In this document: positions 35,739 through 44,436 of the stretch, one piece after another
Numbering within the stretch: the stretch's first letter is position 1
Layout of the letters: every line of letters starts with the position of its first letter
NCBI GenBank assembly: GCA_902563555.1
Contig: CACEXM010000001.1
Coordinates: forward strand, 152,758 to 216,757
Source: an uncultured Pelagibacteraceae bacterium
Lineage (GTDB): Bacteria; Pseudomonadota; Alphaproteobacteria; Pelagibacterales; Pelagibacteraceae
DNA length: 64,000 nt
Reading direction: 5' to 3'
Made by a program: the position numbers and the translations under genes
The notes under the pieces: generated by a model
What the model was told of the DNA's origin: nothing
The model's input: only the letters and a program-made list of their open reading frames with translations
Database searches by the model: none

Positions 35739-37067
35739 ATGATCAGAAAAATCATAATTAATATATCTGTTCTAGTATTTCTAATTTCTAATACTAGTTT
35801 TGCAGATATCAAATTTTGGACCACTGAGGTTCAACCAGCAAGAATGGCAAAACAAGAGGAAATGGCTAAAGCATTTGAGTCAAAAACTGGAATTAAAGTT
35901 GAAGTCATACCTATTGAGGAGAAAGATCTTGGTACTAGAGCCACTGCAGCAGCAGCAGCTGGAGATCTTCCAGATGTGATTTATCACACATTGCAATATG
36001 TTTTACCATGGGCTGAAGCAGGCATATTAGATGTTGATGCAAATAATGCTGTCGTAAAATCTTTAGGCAAGAAAACATTTGCACCGGGTGCATTAAATAT
36101 GGCCAAGAAAGGTGGAAAAATTGCAGCTGTTCCAGTTGATGGCTGGACACAAATGGTTGTCTACAGAAAAGACCTATTTGAAAAAGCTGGTCTAGAAGCA
36201 CCAACTTCTTACGCTAACATAGTTAAAGCTGTTAACACATTATCAAGTAATGACATGTTTGGTTTTGTAGCTGCTACGAAAACAGACGAAAATTTTATGA
36301 GCCAGGTACTTGAACATGTGCTTTTAGCGAATGGAGTAAATTTCGTTAAGAAAGGTGGAACTAAAAAGCAAGGTAAAGCTTTAAAGAATTCTTTAGAATT
36401 TTACAAAGTAATTGCAAAAGCTAGTCCTCCAGGGGAATTGTTCTGGAAACAATCTAGAGCTTTATATTTTGCTGGTAAGACACCAATGATTATTTGGTCA
36501 CCATTTATTATGGATGAATTAGCAGGTTTAAGAGACTCTGCTCCGCCTACAATAAACAGTGATCCAACATCATCAGAGTTAGCTTCTAAAACAGGTTTCA
36601 TTACAAATTTTAGTGGACCTAACAATAGAAAAGGAGCTGCTTGGGCAGATGTAAGATACTTTGGAATAACTGCGGATGCAGATACTGATGAAGCTAAAAA
36701 ATTCATAGAGTACTCTATGAGTGAAGGTTATACGGCTACATTAGGAATCGCTCCGGAAGGAAAATTTCCAGTAAGAAGAGGAAATAAAAGTGATCCTAGT
36801 GCTTACACTAAAGCTTGGAGTAAATTACCAGTAGGTGTTGATAGAAAAGCTCCTTTAACGGATCTTTATTCTGCAGATGTTATTGATAACATCGTTGCAG
36901 GTCTAGATACTGCCAACAGATGGGGTGTTAAAGAAGGTGAACTATCTCGAGCATCAAAAATCATTAATTCTCAATTCTTAAACAGAATCACTAGAGAATA
37001 TATTGATGATCAAATCTCAGTTGATGAAGCGGTTAAGAAAATTAACGCTGAATTAGCTAAGTTTTAA
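35739..37067 (+). CDS. Sugar ABC transporter substrate-binding protein (family 1)
   Basis: A 442-residue periplasmic protein. The signal peptide covers about residues 1-22 (IIINISVLVFLISNTSFA, cleavage after SFA). The mature part opens with DIKFWTTEVQPARMAKQEEM and the pattern FESKTGIKVEVIPI typical of MalE/UgpB-type binding proteins; aromatic residues in VPVDGWTQMVVYRKDLFEKA line the usual sugar site. Substrate is not clear; the neighbouring genes suggest glucose, an alpha-glucoside or glucosylglycerate. A terminator-like hairpin lies just downstream, so this gene is probably expressed above the permeases. Confidence 0.9.
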   Translation: MIRKIIINISVLVFLISNTSFADIKFWTTEVQPARMAKQEEMAKAFESKTGIKVEVIPIEEKDLGTRATAAAAAGDLPDVIYHTLQYVLPWAEAGILDVDANNAVVKSLGKKTFAPGALNMAKKGGKIAAVPVDGWTQMVVYRKDLFEKAGLEAPTSYANIVKAVNTLSSNDMFGFVAATKTDENFMSQVLEHVLLANGVNFVKKGGTKKQGKALKNSLEFYKVIAKASPPGELFWKQSRALYFAGKTPMIIWSPFIMDELAGLRDSAPPTINSDPTSSELASKTGFITNFSGPNNRKGAAWADVRYFGITADADTDEAKKFIEYSMSEGYTATLGIAPEGKFPVRRGNKSDPSAYTKAWSKLPVGVDRKAPLTDLYSADVIDNIVAGLDTANRWGVKEGELSRASKIINSQFLNRITREYIDDQISVDEAVKKINAELAKF

Positions 37068-37084
37068 ATAACAAATTTATAAAG

Positions 37085-37113
37085 AGCGGATAATATTTTA
37101 TTATCCGCTTTTT
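37085..37113 (+). terminator. Intrinsic terminator/attenuator between binding protein and permeases
   Basis: An 11-bp perfect inverted repeat (arms 37085-37095 and 37099-37109, core GCGGATAATA) with a 3-base TTT loop is followed by a run of T to 37113. The next ATG (37117) lies 3 bases on. Partial read-through would give more binding protein than permease. Confidence 0.8.
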
Positions 37114-37116
37114 ATT

Positions 37117-38376
37117 ATGAGTGATTCATTATCAAAATTAGAAAAAAGAACTGCTTACACTTTAGTTTTACCTGCAGTCTTATTAGTTTTTGCCATTGTA
37201 TTATTTCCTATATTTGCAAATGTTTGGATTAGTTTTAAAGACATTGAATTAAAAGATATTAGAATTCCAGAACCTAGAGCAAAGAAAATTGTTAAATCAA
37301 TTTCAGAAAATCAATCAGAATTAAAAATTATCTATAAATTAAGAAATAGTTCATTAATTCAAGAAATAAGAAATGTTCAGTTTCAAGATAAATTTCCAAC
37401 AAATGTTTCACCAATTAATCTTGATCCAAGATGTAATTTTCAATCTAAAAAGATAGTTTGTAACTTTGGAAATTGGCAGGCGAAATATAGGGAGAATTTT
37501 GAAATAACCGTAGTAAATAACAAAGGTGAAATAATTGACAAAAAAATAATTAAATCTCAAAAACCAATTTTAAGTGGGAAAGCAGATAATCCACTACTGA
37601 CTACAAATTTTACTTTAGAAAATTTTAAAAAAGTTTTTTATGAAAATAATTTTGTTGAATTACTTTTAACGACATTTTACTTCACTTTTTTTGGCACAGT
37701 AGGTGCGATTATCTTTGGAATTTTGGCAGCACAATTAGTTAATCAAAACATTCAAGGTCGAACCTATATGCGAGGTATTTTACTTTTTCCTTATGTAGGC
37801 CCTGTAGTTGCTTTAGCTTATACTTGGACTTTATTATTAGATCCAAATAGTGGAACTTTAAATGCTTTATTAGTTAATTTTAATGTTATTGAACAACCAA
37901 TAAATTTATTAGGCCAAAAATACATAACCATGAGTATTTTTGGTTTTGAATTTAAATTAAGGTTGGCTTTAACGACAGTTATCTTTTTTGAAATTTGGCG
38001 CTACTTTCCACTCGCTTTTCTTTTTATTTTAGCAAGATTGCAGGCAATACCACAAAGTTTGTATGAAGCAGCGGAGGTAGATGGAGCAAGTCCAATTCAA
38101 AAATTTATCCATATTACACTGCCTCAAATTACAGCGATCATCTCAATTTTATTTATGATTAGGTTTATTTGGAACTTTAATAAATTTGAAGATATCTTTT
38201 TATTAACGGGTGGGGCATCAGGTACAAGAACTTTACCTATCAATGTTTATCAACAAGGCTTTGCAGTGTCAGATATTGGGATGGGCTCTGCTGTTTCAAT
38301 AGTTATTGTCATGTTACTTCTAAGTTTTATGATTATTTATTTCAGATTAATTGGAAAGAGGGCCAATGAAGTTTAA
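37117..38376 (+). CDS. Sugar ABC transporter permease 1 (MalF/UgpA type)
   Basis: A 419-residue inner-membrane permease. TM1 is at about residues 14-36 (VLPAVLLVFAIVLFPIFANV), followed by an unusually long soluble segment at about residues 40-165, likely periplasmic as in MalF. The remaining TM helices run from residue 180 on. The EAA loop EAAEVDGASPIQKFIHITLP near residues 323-342 is the contact with the ATPase. It starts right after the hairpin and overlaps permease 2. Confidence 0.9.
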   Translation: MSDSLSKLEKRTAYTLVLPAVLLVFAIVLFPIFANVWISFKDIELKDIRIPEPRAKKIVKSISENQSELKIIYKLRNSSLIQEIRNVQFQDKFPTNVSPINLDPRCNFQSKKIVCNFGNWQAKYRENFEITVVNNKGEIIDKKIIKSQKPILSGKADNPLLTTNFTLENFKKVFYENNFVELLLTTFYFTFFGTVGAIIFGILAAQLVNQNIQGRTYMRGILLFPYVGPVVALAYTWTLLLDPNSGTLNALLVNFNVIEQPINLLGQKYITMSIFGFEFKLRLALTTVIFFEIWRYFPLAFLFILARLQAIPQSLYEAAEVDGASPIQKFIHITLPQITAIISILFMIRFIWNFNKFEDIFLLTGGASGTRTLPINVYQQGFAVSDIGMGSAVSIVIVMLLLSFMIIYFRLIGKRANEV

Positions 38377-39559
38377 GTCTCTTGCAATTTTTTTGATCAT
38401 TTCATCATTTTTTCTGACATGTATTTTGTCAATTTGGAAAATCATGGCTACACTGCAAGGTTTAAGTTTTACCAATCTAAACGTCATTCCTATTTTTTTG
38501 ATTGGTATTCTATTATCTTTAGCATTTGTCTTAATTGGCAATAAGATTAATCACTTAATAAAGATTTTTTCATTATCATTTATATTTTCATTTTTGTATT
38601 TTTACTTAAATGAAGCATCTCCATACTGGTATATTCTTGGAGTTTTCTTAATCACTTTATTTTTTACGAACAAACTCAAGAAATACAGTATCCAATCTCT
38701 AAAGGAAGATTTCATATCTGAAAAAATTATTTTTGATTTTATCACTTTATTTGGCATCATTTTCTTTGCATTTGTAATCTTATTTCCGTTTTACATTATG
38801 TTGGTTACAAGTTTTAAAACTCAAATAGCTTTATTAGTTAATCCTTTAGATTTTAGTCTAGATTTTACCAAAAGCTTAGCTGAGTTATTTAAATCTTATT
38901 TTGTAATCTTTGAAACTTATAATTTTGGTAGATATATCTTAATAAGCTCAGCAGTTTCTATCGGAACTGTTATTGTCACATTATTATTTGCAATACCAGC
39001 AGCTTATGCAGTAGCTAGATTAAATTTCTTTGGCAAAAACTTTTTATCAACTTCGATTTTAATTATTTACATGTTTCCAGCTATTGTTTTAGTGATCCCT
39101 TTATATACTGTGTTTAGTCAACTGGGATTAAGAAACTCAATCTTTGGTCTATTGATTGTTTATACGGCCACAACCTTGCCGGTTGCTATCTATATGTTGC
39201 AAGGATATTTCAAAAGTATTCCAAAGGAAATTGAGGATGCGGGAATTATGGATGGTCAAAATTGGTTTGGTATAATTTTAAAGATTATTATTCCTTTAAG
39301 TTTGCCAGCTATTGCATCCGTTGCACTCTATGTATTTATGATTGCTTGGAATGAATTCCTTTTTTCTTTGATGTTTTTGGATAGTCCTAAATCATTTACC
39401 TTATCAAGAGCCATTCAATATCTAAGCGGTGATGCAGAAACACCGCGTCAATACTTAATGGCAGGTTCAGTAATTGTAACTTTACCTGTACTTTTTATTT
39501 TCATATATTTTGAGAAATATTTAGTCAGTGGTCTAACAGCTGGCAGTGTAAAAGAGTAA
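38366..39559 (+). CDS. Sugar ABC transporter permease 2 (MalG/UgpE type)
   Basis: About 397 residues, larger than the usual 270-300. An N-terminal block of roughly 100 residues holds three or four extra hydrophobic segments (LAIFLIISSFFLTCIL, FLIGILLSLAFVLIG, IFSLSFIFSFLYFYL), before the standard MalG-like core starting FVILFPFYIMLVTSFKT. The EAA-like loop is EIEDAGIMDGQNWFGIILKI. I chose the ATG at 38366, preceded by GAGGG; a TTG at 38351 is also open. It overlaps permease 1 by 11 bp, suggesting coupled translation. Confidence 0.88.
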   Translation: MKFKSLAIFLIISSFFLTCILSIWKIMATLQGLSFTNLNVIPIFLIGILLSLAFVLIGNKINHLIKIFSLSFIFSFLYFYLNEASPYWYILGVFLITLFFTNKLKKYSIQSLKEDFISEKIIFDFITLFGIIFFAFVILFPFYIMLVTSFKTQIALLVNPLDFSLDFTKSLAELFKSYFVIFETYNFGRYILISSAVSIGTVIVTLLFAIPAAYAVARLNFFGKNFLSTSILIIYMFPAIVLVIPLYTVFSQLGLRNSIFGLLIVYTATTLPVAIYMLQGYFKSIPKEIEDAGIMDGQNWFGIILKIIIPLSLPAIASVALYVFMIAWNEFLFSLMFLDSPKSFTLSRAIQYLSGDAETPRQYLMAGSVIVTLPVLFIFIYFEKYLVSGLTAGSVKE

Positions 39560-39623
39560 TTTTTAGTGCTATGAAATTAAAGAGTTGTTTAAAATCTTTT
39601 AAAATTTTTTTTTGAATAAAATT

Positions 39624-40364
39624 TCATTTCACCCATGACCAATAAACTTCATCAACCAAAATTTTATCTGGAGTGACTTTTCTTCCAGAAAATGTGGGAC
39701 ACTTGACTATACCACACTCATTTTTATACTTATTATTAAAAGCATTTAATGCTCCTAAGGCTCCAGAGTGAGGATTTCCTGCATGTGAATGAATATCGTC
39801 GAAAAAAAAAAGAGTGAAATTTTTTAAATGTGGTTTTAAAAACTCTAAAACACATAGTACTGAGTCATAAGATTTAGAACCAAGATCTATATATACAATA
39901 CCAATATCTTCATTATTTGGTATAAGAAAATTTTTGGTAGTTTCTTGAACTTCGCCTGGTATTAAAGTAACAAAATTTAAATCAACTTTTGATTTCATTA
40001 AATCTTTTTTGAATTTATCTACTCCACCATAATTCCATAAATTGCCATATTCAGTATTACTTTTTATATTGCCACTAAATTTTTGATTAGTGTCAAAATT
40101 CATCGGTGGGCCAACGAATGTATCAAAAATATACATGTTATAATTTAAATTTTTATTAAATTGTTTTACACCATCGTAAAAAGCTTTTACTGATGGAATT
40201 CCAGCCCCAAAATGCAAATAACAACCTCTTGTAGGTCTTAATTTTTTTGTAACTATTTTTTCATTGGTAATTACCATTTGTGAAATTAATGACTCTTTAC
40301 CGTATATAAATTTAGTTATTCTCCATGATATTTTTTCAATTATCAATTTTAGTCTATTGATCAT
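39624..40364 (-). CDS. TylF/MycF-like putative methyltransferase
   Basis: The 246-residue protein resembles macrocin O-methyltransferase-like proteins: YLHFGAGIPSVKAFYDGVKQ as a SAM-site region, YNMYIFDTFVGPP (the fold's strand with the aspartate), DIGIVYIDLGSKSYDSVLCV (motif IV region) and FFFDDIHS. Motif I lacks the usual GxGxG pattern (FGAGIPS instead), so activity is uncertain. The first 20 residues are basic and amphipathic. It is convergent with the permease gene and probably belongs to the accessory block with the autotransporter. Confidence 0.6.
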   Translation of the reverse strand: MINRLKLIIEKISWRITKFIYGKESLISQMVITNEKIVTKKLRPTRGCYLHFGAGIPSVKAFYDGVKQFNKNLNYNMYIFDTFVGPPMNFDTNQKFSGNIKSNTEYGNLWNYGGVDKFKKDLMKSKVDLNFVTLIPGEVQETTKNFLIPNNEDIGIVYIDLGSKSYDSVLCVLEFLKPHLKNFTLFFFDDIHSHAGNPHSGALGALNAFNNKYKNECGIVKCPTFSGRKVTPDKILVDEVYWSWVK

Positions 40365-40389
40365 TAAAATATTTATTTAAGTTTATTTT

Positions 40390-40413
40390 AAAAATTTATT
40401 TAACATAATTTTT
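40390..40413. repeat. 24-bp direct repeat, copy 1
   Basis: A perfect 24-bp match (core TTTATTTAACATAATTTTT) to 40538-40561, 148 bp further on, in the gap between the methyltransferase and the autotransporter gene. It is AT-rich; it could be a duplicated promoter or operator, or a small insertion scar. Confidence 0.6.
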
Positions 40414-40537
40414 CAAAAATACCAATTTAATGCTTAAGTTCGGTAGCAGAAGTGGTTAGTTCCAGATTATTATGATTACTTCTATAAATTTTATTATTGA
40501 TGCATTTCATAAAAATATTAAATTGAGCTTATATTAA

Positions 40538-40561
40538 AAAAATTTATTTAACATAATTTTT
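40538..40561. repeat. 24-bp direct repeat, copy 2
   Basis: Second copy of the repeat at 40390-40413, 31 bp before the autotransporter start. The 124 bp between copies hold no gene; I see one weak hairpin (GAAGT...ACTTC near 40452-40485) and nothing else. Confidence 0.6.
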
Positions 40562-40592
40562 TTATAATTCAATTTGTTGATAATTAATTGTT

Positions 40593-42692
40593 GTGAAAAA
40601 TATTCATAAAATTCATTACATTCTATTTTTTCTAACTTTATTTTTTTCTAAAGCTATAGCGGAGCCAACCTTTGTGCAAAGCAAATCAATCGACACAGCC
40701 ACTTATTATGGACTTACATTTAATAATGATGGAACAAAAATGTATACTTTAAGAAGTGGAGGAACAACGGATGCAGTTATTGAACATATATTAACTACCG
40801 CATATGACATTTCAACGGCAACCGTAAATAATACTAAAGTAGTACATGTAAGTGGAGGTAATAACTCTCATGTACCAACACAAGTAGTGTTCAATAACGA
40901 TGGAACAAAAATGTTTATTGTTAACCATGCTGGTAGAAAGACAGTAGATTACTGGTCACTAAGTACTGCATTTGATGTTTCAACTGCTACATTTGATGGC
41001 GCATATAGTCTCGTTGGTAAAGAACAAAGAGCTAATTCAATTGCATTTAATAATGATGGTACCAGAATGTTTATTGCTGGTGTAGGAAATGACTCACAAG
41101 TACGTATTCATGAATTTTCACTAGATACAGCATTTGATCTTAGCTCAGGAGTTACTCAACTTAATACTGAAGACCTAATTTCTTTTCACAATCACATAGA
41201 TGGAGTTACTTTTAATTACGATGGTACTAAAATGTATACCATTAATGGTACAGAAGATTTGATGTCTCAGTTTAAATTAACCACACCTTATGATGTTTCT
41301 ACTTTATCTCTTGAAGGCACCTATGATGTAAGTTCTCTTACTAATAATTCAAGAGAAGTTGTGTTTAGTAATGATGGAAGTAAAATGTTTATCCTTGATG
41401 ATCTCGATAATAAAATTCATGAATTCAACCTAAGTTGTAATTGGAGCATAATCGATGGTGCATGTGATGATCCAATAACTACTTCTGATGAGGGCAAAGA
41501 TACTTTAAGCTCAATCGAGTCTCAAACTGCAACTGCTAAACAAATTGCTATTCAAGCAAGTACTCCAGTTCTTAACCGTATGTATTGGTTAAGAAGACAT
41601 AGAACAAGCGATCAATTAAGTAATCAAAACATTAAATTTAACTTTCCAAATAAAACAATAGCGTCTTTAGCAAAAGTTATTCCAATATCGGAAAAATCAA
41701 ATAATACTTTAAACAAGTTGTCTGACAGCTGGTCATTTTGGAGCGAAGGTAGTGTGAGTTTTGGTAAGACAGGCGATACATCTTCTTCATCATCTAAAAA
41801 AATTAATACCAAGGGCATTACACTTGGAATGGATAAAAAGATAAGCAAAAATAGATTATATGGTTATGCACTTAGATTTGGTAATGATGATGTTGATGTA
41901 GGCACATCTGGAACTAATTTAGATACAAAGTCTTTTAGTTTATCTGTTTATGGAACTTTTCCTCATGATGATGAAAAATTTACTGAAGGCATTCTTGGAG
42001 TAAGCACATTGAATACTGATCATCTTAGAAAAGGCGGAGGAAGCACTAGAACAGGAGAGAGAGATGGTGCACAAATATTTGGTTCACTTAACTACTTAAC
42101 AACATATAAAAAAGAGGATTTTAATATTACTCCTAATTTAAGAATTGATTTAAGCTATACAGAATTATCCAAATATAGAGAAAAAGGTCCTGCAGCCTTA
42201 GTTTACAAAGCTCAAACAATTGAAACTGGAATGATATCTGCTGGTTTTACCACAAGTGATATTTTAAATTTTGATACTTTCACTTTTAAACCAAATGGTG
42301 GATTAGAGCTTGGAGTAGATTTTAGTCCATCTTCAGATGCAACATATCGTTACTTATCGGAAACTACAGAATATACAAAATCAATTGATCAAGATTCTAA
42401 AAATTTAAGAGCAAATATTGGATTTGATTTAGTAAACGATAATGGTTTTTCTATAATGACTATTTATGAGAGAAATCAAAGTGACAATGCTCATAGCGAT
42501 ACTTTATATTTAGGATTTGGTTATATAAGAACAGATGACACCGAATATGCTATGACTTTAGATAATGACAAAGCATCTTTGAGTTATAAGAGAGATTTAA
42601 ATGGTTTTGATATAAGAATGAGTTCGAATTATAGCTTGATGAGTCAAATACCTGAGTATGGTGCAACCCTAGAAATTGTAAATACATTTTAG
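40593..42692 (+). CDS. Autotransporter with N-terminal beta-propeller-like repeats
   Basis: A 699-residue predicted surface protein. Signal peptide at residues 1-23 (HYILFFLTLFFSKAIA). Five repeats with the pattern FNNDGTKM(Y/F) start near residues 43, 100, 152, 207 and 258, spaced 51-57 residues, which suggests blades of a beta-propeller. A linker with Cys, Thr and Ser (near 280-370) leads to a C-terminal region of alternating strands from about residue 378 to 699, ending in NTF. The terminal Phe and periodic pattern fit an outer-membrane autotransporter barrel. Start GTG at 40593. Passenger role is unknown; adhesion or ligand binding are guesses. Confidence 0.75.
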   Translation: MKNIHKIHYILFFLTLFFSKAIAEPTFVQSKSIDTATYYGLTFNNDGTKMYTLRSGGTTDAVIEHILTTAYDISTATVNNTKVVHVSGGNNSHVPTQVVFNNDGTKMFIVNHAGRKTVDYWSLSTAFDVSTATFDGAYSLVGKEQRANSIAFNNDGTRMFIAGVGNDSQVRIHEFSLDTAFDLSSGVTQLNTEDLISFHNHIDGVTFNYDGTKMYTINGTEDLMSQFKLTTPYDVSTLSLEGTYDVSSLTNNSREVVFSNDGSKMFILDDLDNKIHEFNLSCNWSIIDGACDDPITTSDEGKDTLSSIESQTATAKQIAIQASTPVLNRMYWLRRHRTSDQLSNQNIKFNFPNKTIASLAKVIPISEKSNNTLNKLSDSWSFWSEGSVSFGKTGDTSSSSSKKINTKGITLGMDKKISKNRLYGYALRFGNDDVDVGTSGTNLDTKSFSLSVYGTFPHDDEKFTEGILGVSTLNTDHLRKGGGSTRTGERDGAQIFGSLNYLTTYKKEDFNITPNLRIDLSYTELSKYREKGPAALVYKAQTIETGMISAGFTTSDILNFDTFTFKPNGGLELGVDFSPSSDATYRYLSETTEYTKSIDQDSKNLRANIGFDLVNDNGFSIMTIYERNQSDNAHSDTLYLGFGYIRTDDTEYAMTLDNDKASLSYKRDLNGFDIRMSSNYSLMSQIPEYGATLEIVNTF

Positions 42693-42831
42693 TAAATTCA
42701 TTAAGACTTTATAGGATAATATGGGATAACTAGAACTAGACTAGAACCTAGGGAGATAAAATAAAAAAAATTTACTTATTCATCTTGTTCAATTATAAAT
42801 ATTGGCATAAACACTCATGAAATTCATTAAT

Positions 42832-42871
42832 GCCCTCGTGGTGAAATTGGTAGACACAAAGGACTTAAAAT
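42832..42871 (+). pseudogene. Truncated tRNA-Leu 5' fragment
   Basis: These 40 bases are identical to nucleotides 1-40 of the intact tRNA-Leu(UAA) at 44529, through the acceptor 5' strand, D arm, 5' anticodon stem and the loop with TAA. The following bases cannot form the anticodon 3' stem, T arm or acceptor 3' strand, so no tRNA can fold. It ends 11 bp before the start of the zinc-ribbon/nuclease gene. Confidence 0.92.
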
Positions 42872-42882
42872 TATCCAGTTAG

Positions 42883-44436
42883 ATGCGTAAAAACGCTATT
42901 TCAATTTTTAGTAAAGCTCCTCAATTAAAGCATCAATGGGATTTCAAAAAAAATAAGATTGATCCCTACAACACGGCATATTCCTCAAGGGAAAAAGTTT
43001 ATTGGATATGTAATATAAATTCTGAACACAGATGGAAAGCATCTATTAAAAATAGAGTTATAACTTTTATAAGAAAACCTAACGCAAAATATAACGTTGG
43101 TTGTCCATGGTGTTCAAAAGTAAATGCATATCCAACAAACTTTTATAATTTAAAAGTACATCTTGAAAATATTGGTAAAAAACATCTAATAAAATATTGG
43201 TCAAAAAAAAATACTGTTAAAATTACGGAAGTAACTCACGCAGAGAAAAAACCAAGAATTTGGAAATGTATAAATTGCTTAACTGAAATTACTGTTCAGT
43301 CGAAAGAATTTATTAGAGATGGAAGAAGAGCAAGAGTCTATTGTTCTAAATGTGGACCAGCAATAAGAGGGGAAAGCTATACGAAAGGCCAAATAGATAG
43401 ATTTGGATCAATTAAGGATATTAATCCAGATATTGTTAAATTTTGGAATTACGAATTAAATAAAAAAAAACCAGAAGATTATCCAAGATATTCTCATGAC
43501 AAAGTATGGTTTAAATGTAATTTTGGACATGTTTTTAAATCTATTATTTACAATCAAGTTAAAAGCTTTGGTTGCCCAAAATGTTATTCAATGGGATCAC
43601 AACCAGAAGCAAGAGTCTATTCAGAACTAAAACCAATTTACAAAAAAGGTTTAGAGTGGCACAAAAGAATTAATAATAAAGAGATGGATATATATATAGA
43701 CCAGCATAAAATTGGAATTGAATTAGATGGTTACCCTTGGCATTTAAAGAAATTAAAAAAAGATTTGAAAAAGTCTGCAGTGTTTAATGATATGGGGATA
43801 AAGATAATAAGAGTAAGAGATCCAAAATTACCAAAAATTGCTAATAATACAATAGTTTCTAATTTAAGCGATTATAGGTTCAGTGATTTTAGAAAATTAG
43901 TATCTTTAATTTTTAAAATTACAAAAGATGAAAAACTTAAAAAAATTCTTAAAGCTAAAAAATTTTCACGAGAAAAAAGTTATAAGAAGATCATATCAGA
44001 ACTCCCTAAGCCACCATTTGAAAAAAGATTAAGTTACCTTGATAAAATAATTTCATCTGAATTTGATTTACAAAAAAACTTTCCTTTAACACCTGATCAT
44101 TTTTCAATTGGAAGCTCAAAATTTGTTTGGTGGAAATGTAAAAAAAATCACAGTTATAAAGCAAGAATTTATGAGAGAACTCGTGGGGGAATACAAAAGG
44201 GAACAGGATGTCCTTATTGCTCAGGAAGATATGCAGATGATAAAAATAATTTATATATAGTCCATCCTGATTTAAGAAAATATTTTGATATTAAGTTGAA
44301 TAAAATTTCCTCTAAATCTCTTACTCCCTATAGTGAAAAGATTGTAAATTGGTCATGCTCAAAGGGTCATAAGTGGAAAATGTCAGTAAAAAAAATGGCG
44401 TACAGAAAGATAAAATGTTTACCTTGTGGTGTATAA
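42883..44436 (+). CDS. Zinc-ribbon (DUF4379-like) protein with Vsr/DUF559-like nuclease core
   Basis: A 517-residue protein. Five Cys/His modules resemble the DUF4379 zinc-ribbon pattern (WxC...H.W...R...gCPxC): C43/H49/C74/C77, C129/C132/C154/C157, C212/H216/C231/C234, C419/H423/C443/C446 and C492/H496/C512/C515. Between the third and fourth lies a PD-(D/E)xK-like stretch, with E242 in SQPEARVYSEL, D269 in EMDIYI, and GIELDGYPWH at residues 278-287 as in Vsr/DUF559 endonucleases, then IKIIRVRDPKLP. I infer a DNA-binding endonuclease, perhaps a homing enzyme for tRNA-Leu. The ATG at 42883 has no ribosome site and lies just after the tRNA fragment. A defence role is the main alternative. Confidence 0.7.
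   Translation: MRKNAISIFSKAPQLKHQWDFKKNKIDPYNTAYSSREKVYWICNINSEHRWKASIKNRVITFIRKPNAKYNVGCPWCSKVNAYPTNFYNLKVHLENIGKKHLIKYWSKKNTVKITEVTHAEKKPRIWKCINCLTEITVQSKEFIRDGRRARVYCSKCGPAIRGESYTKGQIDRFGSIKDINPDIVKFWNYELNKKKPEDYPRYSHDKVWFKCNFGHVFKSIIYNQVKSFGCPKCYSMGSQPEARVYSELKPIYKKGLEWHKRINNKEMDIYIDQHKIGIELDGYPWHLKKLKKDLKKSAVFNDMGIKIIRVRDPKLPKIANNTIVSNLSDYRFSDFRKLVSLIFKITKDEKLKKILKAKKFSREKSYKKIISELPKPPFEKRLSYLDKIISSEFDLQKNFPLTPDHFSIGSSKFVWWKCKKNHSYKARIYERTRGGIQKGTGCPYCSGRYADDKNNLYIVHPDLRKYFDIKLNKISSKSLTPYSEKIVNWSCSKGHKWKMSVKKMAYRKIKCLPCGV

Noticed and set aside
42728-42751. Short CTAGAAC-like repeats downstream of the autotransporter
   Set aside because: Repeats of about six bases with imperfect spacing, no clear structure or link to the cassette boundary.
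42885-42896. Short hairpin GCGT-AAAA-ACGC at the first codons of the cassette gene
   Set aside because: Only four base pairs; expected by chance in such sequence and not enough to claim an att or regulatory site.
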